A stretch of DNA of 38,958 nucleotides, from IMG/VR virus record IMGVR_UViG_3300042888_002025, positions 1 to 38,958 of that record; one strand, 5' to 3'. Every line of letters starts with the position of its first letter. Position 1 is the first letter of the stretch. This DNA is from a virus. The translations under genes were made by a program, and so were the position numbers. Below are positions 30,387-37,067 of the stretch, in pieces. The notes below the pieces were generated by a model. The model did no database searches, was not told the origin of the DNA, and saw only the letters and a list, made by a program, of their open reading frames with translations.

Positions 30387-31166
30387 ATGAGAATTGGTTT
30401 CTACGGCGACAGCTATTGTGATTTGCAATGGTTTGATGATGATTATTATCTTGCTACCCCTTTGGCCTTTCCTAGAGAATTAAAAACTTGGGCTGCGAGA
30501 ATAATTGACGATTTTGATTCTGAGATATTAAGTTCTGGGCTAGGTGGATCTTCTTTGTTTTATGCCATTGCAACCTGGAAGAAAGATCTAGAAAAATTTA
30601 AACAAAATCCATACGATGTTGTTATTTTTACATTTTCGTGGTATGAAAGATTGTACACACCACATCAGAATTTTCAACCTGTTTTTCTAGCCAAAGCCGA
30701 GCGTCGGCCTATGCCTGATTCTGCGGATCCCGACGTTGACTTTGATGAGATCAGCTTTGGTATAGATTTATATTACAAGTACTTTTGTCAAGAAGATGAG
30801 CAACAATTCTACTATGAACTGAGTCTCAAATACATCCTGGCCTTAGCTGATCAGTACCCTGATACTAAATTTATCTTTTTACCATGTACTGAGTTTGCTC
30901 GGAATCTATCCTTGAAACATTTTACCAATGGTGTACTGCTTAATTTTAGTTTTGAGATGTTAAGTAATCTAGAAACAGGAAGCCCGGGTGCTATGCCTAT
31001 TTTATGTAACCGGTCGGGTCACCTAAACGATCATAACAACGAATCTTTTGCCAAATTAATAGGCCATATTATAAACAATTACGAAAGTTATAGAAATCAA
31101 ATCGTTGATCCAGATTTTACACAATTTGATTTAACCACTGTTCCTGTTTTTAACAGGTTAATGTAA
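30387..31166 (+). CDS. SGNH/GDSL-type hydrolase
   Basis: 259 residues. Block I is G-D-S at 7-9 (F-Y-G-D-S-Y), giving a nucleophile Ser9. A glycine block follows (S-G-L-G-G-S-S-L at 50-57). Near the end, H-L-N-D-H (about 212-216) could supply the catalytic His. Such enzymes remove acetyl or acyl groups from glycans, or are acyltransferase partners. No signal peptide, so cytoplasmic or virion-borne. Ribosome site ATAGGAT. Overlaps a small minus-strand gene by nine bases. Confidence 0.7.
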   Translation: MRIGFYGDSYCDLQWFDDDYYLATPLAFPRELKTWAARIIDDFDSEILSSGLGGSSLFYAIATWKKDLEKFKQNPYDVVIFTFSWYERLYTPHQNFQPVFLAKAERRPMPDSADPDVDFDEISFGIDLYYKYFCQEDEQQFYYELSLKYILALADQYPDTKFIFLPCTEFARNLSLKHFTNGVLLNFSFEMLSNLETGSPGAMPILCNRSGHLNDHNNESFAKLIGHIINNYESYRNQIVDPDFTQFDLTTVPVFNRLM

Positions 31167-31379
31167 TGTGATATCATCATCGAACTGTTGTAAATCAACT
31201 ACCCCTAGTACTTTCATTATTTTTTGAATAGTCTTTGGTGGTTTGTTTGGCAGTATTGTTGGGATAAAAGCATATTTTAAGTTTCCGTCGGGATCAAATA
31301 CAAAGCCATAATCATCGTCACCGATGTCTTGGTAATCTGCTTCGGTATCTTCTATTTCAATTTCAACACGTTTACTCAT
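31158..31379 (-). CDS. Hypothetical acidic protein
   Basis: 73 residues, acidic (E-D-T-E-A-D-Y-Q-D-I-G-D-D-D), with F-V-F-D-P-D-G-N-L and P-P-K-T-I-Q-K-I. No family recognised. ATG has GGGAG at seven bases. Confidence 0.55.
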   Translation of the reverse strand: MSKRVEIEIEDTEADYQDIGDDDYGFVFDPDGNLKYAFIPTILPNKPPKTIQKIMKVLGVVDLQQFDDDITLH

Positions 31380-31399
31380 TGCTACTCCCGTTAATACAG

Positions 31400-31405
31400 T
31401 ATTTA
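31400..31405 (-). promoter_or_regulatory. Possible T4-type late promoter (GTAAATA)
   Basis: Minus-strand TAAATA 21 bases before the ATG at 31379, with GGGAG in between. Short motif in AT-rich DNA. Confidence 0.35.
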
Positions 31406-31783
31406 CTTAAACAGGATCAGTGCCATCAGCACAGCCTGAATAACAAAGCCAAGACCAATGGTAACAACGTTCAGCAGGTCTTTGAGGATTACGGCGCGAC
31501 CAAATAAAAATACCAGACCCAACCACATGAACAACACAACGTCCACACTGGGGGTGCTGTCGGTCATGCCTGTTAGCAAGGCCAACAAGGTGGGAATGGT
31601 TGCAGCATGTAAAGCAATTGCTGCAAGCCAACCCATTGTGTCAGCTGAAATTTTGCCGAAGTGCGTGGTAAAAAAATCTACCACTCCGGTTCTAATTTTA
31701 TCGAAATCAATTTTGTTTGAAGTTTGCATTTTTAGCGTTTTAAGTTTAGGTGTTGAAGTTAAAATTGGCATTAATTTTTCCAC
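31403..31783 (-). CDS. Small membrane protein
   Basis: 126 residues from a GTG sharing a base with the SleB stop; ATG codons at 31771 and 31729 are alternatives. Hydrophobic helices at about 50-70, 80-97 and 103-124; basic, soluble N-terminus. It directly follows the cell-wall hydrolase in the same operon, where a holin would be expected, but three short helices alone cannot prove that. Confidence 0.6.
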   Translation of the reverse strand: MEKLMPILTSTPKLKTLKMQTSNKIDFDKIRTGVVDFFTTHFGKISADTMGWLAAIALHAATIPTLLALLTGMTDSTPSVDVVLFMWLGLVFLFGRAVILKDLLNVVTIGLGFVIQAVLMALILFK

Positions 31784-32337
31784 TAACTACCATAAAATAT
31801 ATGGTGGCCAATTTTGGCAATTGGCGTCTTGCCCCATCCGGGCTTGACATAGTCAGCATGATAATACATGGCATTTTTGAGGCTGGGTAAACGAAAATTC
31901 TCCAATAGAACTTTCTTGGCAACTTCTTCGCTTTCGCGATACAAGGGTTGGTAAACAGGTTTCACTCTATGGGTACCATCACAGTACCACGAGAACTGAC
32001 AGACCACACGTGAGTAGATAACATTCTTTTGATAAACTACTGCACAAACGTCGCCTGGGAATTGCCCGCTGGCAGCACGGTTCATGGTCACCTGTGCCAC
32101 AGCCACTTTGCCTTCAAACGGTTCACTGGCAGCTTCCCAATAGATGTTTTGAGTCAGGCAACGTAACTGACGCTCGCGGTCCGTGGCTGTTACCATTTTT
32201 ACTTTGGCCATTTCGGCCTTCTCTGCTTTCAAACCTTCAAACTTGTTTTTGGTAACTGCTACTAGGGCACTTGTGGCCAACCACATACCAAATACAATTG
32301 TTACAAATTTAACCATTCCTGGGAAATATTGTTTCAT
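31783..32337 (-). CDS. Cell-wall hydrolase, SleB family (endolysin candidate)
   Basis: 184 residues. N-terminal helix (11-29) is a signal-anchor, so the protein may be exported by the host. The SleB/Hydrolase_2 domain covers about 57-184: I-Y-W-E-A-A-S-E-P with catalytic E68, A-Q-V-T-M-N-R (81-87), and C-Q-F-S-W-Y-C-D-G (113-121). SleB-type enzymes are lytic transglycosylases. ATG with GGAGGA at nine bases. Together with the nearby small membrane protein it is the best lysis set in the window. Confidence 0.9.
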   Translation of the reverse strand: MKQYFPGMVKFVTIVFGMWLATSALVAVTKNKFEGLKAEKAEMAKVKMVTATDRERQLRCLTQNIYWEAASEPFEGKVAVAQVTMNRAASGQFPGDVCAVVYQKNVIYSRVVCQFSWYCDGTHRVKPVYQPLYRESEEVAKKVLLENFRLPSLKNAMYYHADYVKPGWGKTPIAKIGHHIFYGS

Positions 32338-32360
32338 TTTTATTCCTCCTTAAATCAGGG

Positions 32361-32380
32361 TGTAGTTTTATATAACTACA
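32361..32380 (-). other. Leader stem-loop of the SleB gene
   Basis: Stem TGTAGTT/AACTACA (32361-32367 with 32374-32380) in the mRNA leader, between the promoter and GGAGGA. Not a terminator for the downstream gene; possibly mRNA stability or control. Confidence 0.5.
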
Positions 32381-32423
32381 AGTTTTTTGAGAAAACAACT
32401 GCTATAACCCAATAACTGATGTT

Positions 32424-32452
32424 ATTATAACATAAATTCTGGTTTTTTGCAA
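32424..32452 (-). promoter_or_regulatory. Sigma-70-type promoter of the SleB gene
   Basis: TTGCAA (32452-32447), 17-bp spacer, TATAAT (32429-32424) preceded by TGT. Leader of about 80 bases. Intergenic 150 bp otherwise holds only the stem-loop; no small ORF seen. Confidence 0.8.
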
Positions 32453-32487
32453 GTTATATTAGCTGTTTATGGCTAATAGTTTTGGTG

Positions 32488-32784
32488 CTAGCCCGAAATC
32501 ACATTTGGACTGCCGGCGGCTACTGCGTCGCCGCAACTGATAGAATCGCCAATTCTGGCCAAGGCCAAACCGTTGACAAACACGGTTGCAGATCCTGAAC
32601 TTTGAACGCCACCGTGAGTGTCTGGTGGTCCAGGATCGGTATGATCAGGCCAAGCGTCTGTGACTCGTACTGCTCCTTGTCCGTTGACAAAAACATCTGT
32701 ACTGCCATTTGGAGTGTTGGGTCGTGGCACGTATCCTGCGTGTCCGGTGCTGGCATCTAGATTGGTTCTTGTGACTGGTGGCAT
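32488..32784 (-). CDS. PAAR-domain protein, tail spike tip
   Basis: 98 residues. PAAR proteins cap the membrane-piercing spike of contractile tails and bind a metal. Two short repeats, V-F-V-N-G-x-G-A-V-R-V-x-D and V-F-V-N-G-L-A-L-A-R-I-G-D, are the PAAR strand units; H residues in the loop (D-H-T, T-H-G-G) and Cys in S-C-G-D are the likely zinc ligands. It shows that the phage has a contractile, T4-like tail. Confidence 0.9.
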   Translation of the reverse strand: MPPVTRTNLDASTGHAGYVPRPNTPNGSTDVFVNGQGAVRVTDAWPDHTDPGPPDTHGGVQSSGSATVFVNGLALARIGDSISCGDAVAAGSPNVISG

Positions 32785-33245
32785 TATACTTGGGCTCCGG
32801 CTACTGCTGCAACCAGGGCTGTTTGGCCTGGGGTGTAGTTGTTATTTATTTCTTGTGTGACCACCCCAAGATTGGCTCCGTTTACTGTTACTGCATATGT
32901 TGCGGTTGCACTGGTTGACGTGGAGGCCAGGTACTCGTTTACCAACAAGTAGCCTACGGGTAATTCTGCAAATGCTGTTTTTGAAGTGATTGTCTGCGGT
33001 TGTTTTTCAGCGTCCAGGTAATTGACTATTTTAACAAAGTTATCGTTATACCTGCCAGAAATTACCACAGTGTTGGCCACAGTGTCAGTCGTTACTAGAA
33101 TGTTGCCGGCTGTGTTATCGCCCAAGGTCACTACTATGTCGCTGATAAGCGGATCTGCAGGATCAGTCGCAATAGTTACTGTTCTTGCAAAATCTGTATC
33201 CTCGGCAATCAGGGCCAGTGTGGTAGGCGATAATGTATATGCCAT
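32784..33245 (-). CDS. Probable virion protein, beta-rich
   Basis: 153 residues, Thr/Val/Ala-rich, with no charges clustered and long strand patterns (V-V-I-S-G-R-Y-N-D; A-T-Y-A-V-T-V-N-G). Ig-like beta sandwich likely. Between PAAR and Lsm-like genes, start overlaps TAATG. Likely structural; specific role unknown. Confidence 0.5.
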   Translation of the reverse strand: MAYTLSPTTLALIAEDTDFARTVTIATDPADPLISDIVVTLGDNTAGNILVTTDTVANTVVISGRYNDNFVKIVNYLDAEKQPQTITSKTAFAELPVGYLLVNEYLASTSTSATATYAVTVNGANLGVVTQEINNNYTPGQTALVAAVAGAQV

Positions 33246-33559
33246 TAGGTAATTATGCTGCCTCTGGTGATGGGCTCAATGCCAGTTGTGGTCTTGATGT
33301 AATGTTTTTGCATGGCATCAATGCTCATTCCGTGCATGACCACATGATGCTTGCTGAGAGTGAATTTATGGTCTTGATCAGCTGTCATCACAGTTTGAAT
33401 CAGGCCCATGCCCTGGGCACTTGGTAGCACTGTGCAAGGTCGTTCTAACACATATTCGTCATTGGCTTCTTCGGCCACGCGAGCAATAATTTCATCGCCG
33501 GTGGACAAGCGAAAGCTGACCACATCGCCTTGATCGTACTTTTTTCTTGATACTAACAT
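33245..33559 (-). CDS. Small beta-barrel protein (Lsm/SH3-like), phage-conserved
   Basis: 104 residues. First half V-V-S-F-R-L-S-T-G-D-E-I-I-A-R-V has the Sm1-type pattern of Lsm/Hfq proteins (strand, G-x-E, strand). The second half ends with Y-I-K-T-T-T-G-I. Widespread in T4-like phages of aquatic bacteria as an uncharacterised protein. RNA binding is possible but unproven. Confidence 0.55.
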   Translation of the reverse strand: MLVSRKKYDQGDVVSFRLSTGDEIIARVAEEANDEYVLERPCTVLPSAQGMGLIQTVMTADQDHKFTLSKHHVVMHGMSIDAMQKHYIKTTTGIEPITRGSIIT

Positions 33560-33804
33560 TATTGTCCTTTGATTTTATTAAAAAATTCTGTTGATTGTTT
33601 ACTGAGACCATCAAATCCACCAGGAATTAGTTCATATCCATGAAAAATTTGCGGTACGCTTCTTAGACCTTGATCTACTAGCATTTGTCTAGCATCTTGG
33701 TCGTATTCTATGTTAACTTCAGTATACGAAACGCCTTTGTTTTCTAGTAGAGTTTTTGCCCGAACACAGTAAGGGCAGTTGTTTTTTGAATATATTGTAA
33801 GCAT
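33559..33804 (-). CDS. Glutaredoxin
   Basis: 81 residues. C-P-Y-C active site (10-13), S-V-P-Q-I-F with the cis-proline (about 59), and G-G-F-D-G-L for glutathione binding. Provides electrons for the phage RNR encoded just upstream. Equivalent to T4 NrdC in role. Confidence 0.93.
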   Translation of the reverse strand: MLTIYSKNNCPYCVRAKTLLENKGVSYTEVNIEYDQDARQMLVDQGLRSVPQIFHGYELIPGGFDGLSKQSTEFFNKIKGQ

Positions 33805-33826
33805 GATATTTTATTAGTTGTTTTTG

Positions 33827-33832
33827 TATTTA
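33827..33832 (-). promoter_or_regulatory. Possible T4-type late promoter (TTAAATA)
   Basis: Minus-strand CTTAAATA 23 bases before the glutaredoxin ATG, in a 48-bp gap. Part of the recurring TAAATA set; modest support. Confidence 0.35.
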
Positions 33833-33852
33833 AGTAATTGTTGAATTAAGAT

Positions 33853-35181
33853 TTACTTTTTATGCAAAGCCTGCATCATTCTGACAGCATTGCGTCCATA
33901 TGCCATATGACACCATATTAAATCTTGAACTTTGTTTTGCGTTTCCGTGTAATACTCACGCAGTCGATTAAAGTTATGTTCTCTGATCTCTTCAGTCAGG
34001 TCATAAATTTTTCTAGGATCAAGTTCGGCTAATTTTTCCACTTGGTCAAATGCCATTTTCCATCGAATCACAGGATCTTGCACCGTGTCGTACGTTTCAT
34101 CAATCACGCAATCAAATGTTCTGAATCCCAGTTGTTTAAGCAATGTCAGTGAACCTACAGCGCCGAACAATATAAACACCCGCTTGGCGAAAAATACTCT
34201 TCCTATCTTTTCAGTCACTGAAACAAAATTTTCACACTCAGTTTCTGTGATAATGCTGTACCAGGTGTTGGCGTAGATTTTCCACGGTACCAGGTGTGCT
34301 ACACAAGCTTGCACTACACTGTGTAGTGCAAGCTGGCTAGACATTACTGCAATTATGATAGAATCTGTCAGCTGTGTTAACTCGTGTTTTGATATATCGT
34401 AATTGTAACTATCAGCCCATTTAAAAATATCGCCAATTGAGGCCTTTAATGATGCCGTGACAGTTTGTTTGCTTAATTCAGCTGCTGGGTTATAATTGAC
34501 TGTGTCGTATTTTCCAACCAATTGATAACCTGCGGATGTATAGGGAAACCAAATCTCGTCGATCCTTATCTCTGTCAGCGACAAGTGCCGGCAAGACTGT
34601 ACATAGCCTGTTGAATTTTCTTCAGCAGATCTAAAACTGTCTCTATACGTAACAACTGATTGAGCCAGCAATTTTTCGTTGTCTTGGAATCTTTTCATCA
34701 CATATGATCTATGTGTTTTAGGTGATCCCAACAAGGCATCAAATAAAAAAGATTTCTCTAAATAATGATTTGATTCGCTGAATTCATTATAGTCAATCAC
34801 ATATAGTAAATAATAAGGATAAAATACTGCTTCATCAATGTCTGACACACTGTCTTCGGTCAGTAACAAATAATTTTTTATTCCTCTTGTTTCTACAAAA
34901 GATTGTATTAATTCAGTATTGTTCCTGCAAAAAGAATCAACAACAATTACCAGATCAAATATACCAAAATCTAAATTTTGATATTGTTCCGACCAGTCTC
35001 TTATGATCTTGATGGGATCCGAAGTCCAGTATTCCACTAAACAAATTCTGTAAGGTTCGTCCAGAACTAGATTTAAATCATAAACAATATCAAATTTTAC
35101 TCTGGATTTACTTGTTGATCTAAAAATTGCATCGAATATCTTCGTGGACAATTGATATTTGTTTGGAGTAAATATGTTCAT
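33853..35181 (-). CDS. Glycosyltransferase-like protein, paralogue 3 (TEK/IDESYD family)
   Basis: 442 residues from the ATG at 35181, five bases after the nrdB stop; a frame-open start 60 bases earlier would overlap nrdB and is less likely. It has F-D-A-L-L-G-S-P-K-T-H-R (147-158), then I-T-E-T (311-314), T-E-K (323-325), R-V-F-I-L-F-G, G-F-R-T-F and I-D-E-T-Y-D (360-365), matching the plus-strand proteins at 1185 and 11231. The K-P-I position is R-V-F. It sits inside the nrd operon, between nrdB and glutaredoxin. Confidence 0.6.
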   Translation of the reverse strand: MNIFTPNKYQLSTKIFDAIFRSTSKSRVKFDIVYDLNLVLDEPYRICLVEYWTSDPIKIIRDWSEQYQNLDFGIFDLVIVVDSFCRNNTELIQSFVETRGIKNYLLLTEDSVSDIDEAVFYPYYLLYVIDYNEFSESNHYLEKSFLFDALLGSPKTHRSYVMKRFQDNEKLLAQSVVTYRDSFRSAEENSTGYVQSCRHLSLTEIRIDEIWFPYTSAGYQLVGKYDTVNYNPAAELSKQTVTASLKASIGDIFKWADSYNYDISKHELTQLTDSIIIAVMSSQLALHSVVQACVAHLVPWKIYANTWYSIITETECENFVSVTEKIGRVFFAKRVFILFGAVGSLTLLKQLGFRTFDCVIDETYDTVQDPVIRWKMAFDQVEKLAELDPRKIYDLTEEIREHNFNRLREYYTETQNKVQDLIWCHMAYGRNAVRMMQALHKK

Positions 35182-35185
35182 ACCG

Positions 35186-36313
35186 TTACAAACTAAATCC
35201 CTTGAATGTATTGCCATCCACGTCTTGTTTGGTGCCACCAATCACGTAACTTGAAATTTCTGTCTCTTGCGGTGCCACCTGAACTTCGGCGCCAGCAATC
35301 CATTTTTGTGTCCATGGTAAAGGATTTGATCCTGTTTTGATATGACAATTTAATCCCACTGCTGCCATACGTTTGCAGGTCAACCAATCTACATATTGGC
35401 CCAATAACACTTCATTCAGGCCAATCATGCTGCCATCTTTGAACAAGTAGTGTGCCCAGGCTTTTTCCTGTGCTGCTGCTGCCAAGAACATTGCTTCACA
35501 TTCTGCACGAGTTTCTTCTCTAATCAAGATATAATCAGGATCATCCTGGGGTAGTAATTTTAGCAAGGTTTGCGTGGATCCCAGGTGTACATTTTCGTCA
35601 CGAGCAATCAACTTGATGATTTTAGCATTGCCTTCCATCTTTTTCAACTCAGCAAATGCCCAACTACAAGCAAAGCTGACATAGAATCTAATACCTTCTA
35701 GTGCGTTGACACTGTTTAAACATATCCACAATTTCTTTTTTAACTCGTATCTGTCAATGGTGACTGTTTTACCATTGACTTCATGAACACCATAACCCAA
35801 CAGTTTGTAGTAACCAGCATAGTCAATTAGATCGTCATAATACTTGCTGATATCTGTAGCACAATCAACAATCTCCGGGATCTCTGTCAGCTCGTCAAAC
35901 ACGATACTAGGATTAGCATAGACGTTGCGTATGATATGAGTATAGCTACGGCTATGTATGGTTTCATTGAAACTCCAAGTCTGGATCCATGTCTCGAGTT
36001 CAGGTATGGTAGCAAGAGGAAGAAAAGCAAGATTGGGACTACGACCTTGAACGCTATCCAAAAGTATTTGACGTTTAAGATTGCTTGTAAAGATATGCTG
36101 TTCATGTTCCGTCAACTCCTTGAAATCTTTGGCATCACGAAGTACATCTACTTCCTCGGGTCTCCAAAAGAATCCCAACTGCTTGTCTGTCAGTTTGTCA
36201 AACTGTCTATATTTTAATACATCATAACGCTGTACTGGTGCCGCACCAGATTCATCCAAGAACGCCAAGGCTTTGGTATGATCTGTTTTATTATTAATAT
36301 TGAATACACTCAT
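35186..36313 (-). CDS. nrdB: Ribonucleotide reductase class Ia, beta subunit
   Basis: Holds the diiron-tyrosyl radical that starts catalysis in NrdA. 375 residues, as in E. coli (376). E-T-I-H-S-R-S-Y-T-H-I-I gives the iron ligands E115/H118 and radical Tyr122 (E. coli numbering), and D-E-N-V-H gives E238/H241. The C-terminal tail (F-K-G-F-S-L) is the NrdA docking peptide. ATG with GCGGA at about ten bases. Same operon as nrdA, with a methyltransferase in between. Confidence 0.96.
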   Translation of the reverse strand: MSVFNINNKTDHTKALAFLDESGAAPVQRYDVLKYRQFDKLTDKQLGFFWRPEEVDVLRDAKDFKELTEHEQHIFTSNLKRQILLDSVQGRSPNLAFLPLATIPELETWIQTWSFNETIHSRSYTHIIRNVYANPSIVFDELTEIPEIVDCATDISKYYDDLIDYAGYYKLLGYGVHEVNGKTVTIDRYELKKKLWICLNSVNALEGIRFYVSFACSWAFAELKKMEGNAKIIKLIARDENVHLGSTQTLLKLLPQDDPDYILIREETRAECEAMFLAAAAQEKAWAHYLFKDGSMIGLNEVLLGQYVDWLTCKRMAAVGLNCHIKTGSNPLPWTQKWIAGAEVQVAPQETEISSYVIGGTKQDVDGNTFKGFSL

Positions 36314-36341
36314 TTGTTAAATTCCGCTTTTATGTAAAGTT

Positions 36342-36366
36342 ACAACAACAAGGTCCTTGTTGTTGT
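36342..36366 (-). terminator. Long perfect hairpin at the methyltransferase/nrdB junction
   Basis: ACAACAACAAGG (36342-36353) and CCTTGTTGTTGT (36355-36366) are perfect complements around one base, at the stop codon of the methyltransferase gene. No proper T-run follows (TAACTTTA), so partial termination or an RNA-processing/attenuation site fits better than a full stop. Confidence 0.6.
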
Positions 36367-37067
36367 TATTTCCTATTATTTTTAAACACGAGCCTGATGT
36401 TGCCATTCATGTACTCGTCCATGACCGTAAAATCAACATCAAAGATCAAATATTGAAATGGCATGTTATCTAATTCTTGTCGGACAAATCTATCTATATC
36501 AATTGTTCCGTTTTTAAACCTATCGTCAGCTGATTGTTCTATCATACGAGCGGAGTTTAATGCTATAAACCCTTTTCCGTTTGTTTTAACCATGGATGAA
36601 AAATCTAAAACTCTTTGCCTTATGTTTTCTATTGGAGAAAAATGTAAGGCGTTGATTGAAAACACACTCTCGAAGTAATTATAATGATTTTTAATATAAT
36701 TGTCATCTACAAAATCAGATTCGTCACCATAAAAATAACAAGATTTAGAATCTTCTGCTCCTACTCCAATTATGGTAGGAATGTATTTTTTAAAAATATT
36801 CCACCCGCACCCAAGATCATAAATTTGGGCAGGATTATTTTCTAGTAGCGGCAATAGATAATAAAAAGGAACCATGGAAAATTTAGTTTTTCTCATTGAT
36901 GATCTATTTCCTTGGTATTCCCTAGGGGTTATATTGTGATCCTCTTCCTGAGCAAAATGTTTATCCCATAATAAACAATCAAAATCTTCAGTCACCTTTA
37001 GTGTAATATCAGAATCCTTAAAAGACTCATAAAATTGTTCAGATTTATAATCATTTAAATTCTTCAT
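36366..37067 (-). CDS. SAM-dependent methyltransferase-like protein
   Basis: 233 residues from the ATG at 37067, overlapping the nrdA stop by four bases (ATGA). Motif I is I-Y-D-L-G-C-G-W-N (82-90), and later V-F-S-I-N-A-L-H-F-S is a plausible motif IV strand. AT-rich, unlike nrdA/nrdB on either side. Target not readable. Its position inside nrd genes suggests insertion. Confidence 0.65.
   Translation of the reverse strand: MKNLNDYKSEQFYESFKDSDITLKVTEDFDCLLWDKHFAQEEDHNITPREYQGNRSSMRKTKFSMVPFYYLLPLLENNPAQIYDLGCGWNIFKKYIPTIIGVGAEDSKSCYFYGDESDFVDDNYIKNHYNYFESVFSINALHFSPIENIRQRVLDFSSMVKTNGKGFIALNSARMIEQSADDRFKNGTIDIDRFVRQELDNMPFQYLIFDVDFTVMDEYMNGNIRLVFKNNRK

Noticed and set aside
36342-36366. 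Perfect inverted repeat as a transposon or attachment site
   Set aside because: It is a simple ACA-rich hairpin at a stop codon, without target duplication or transposase.
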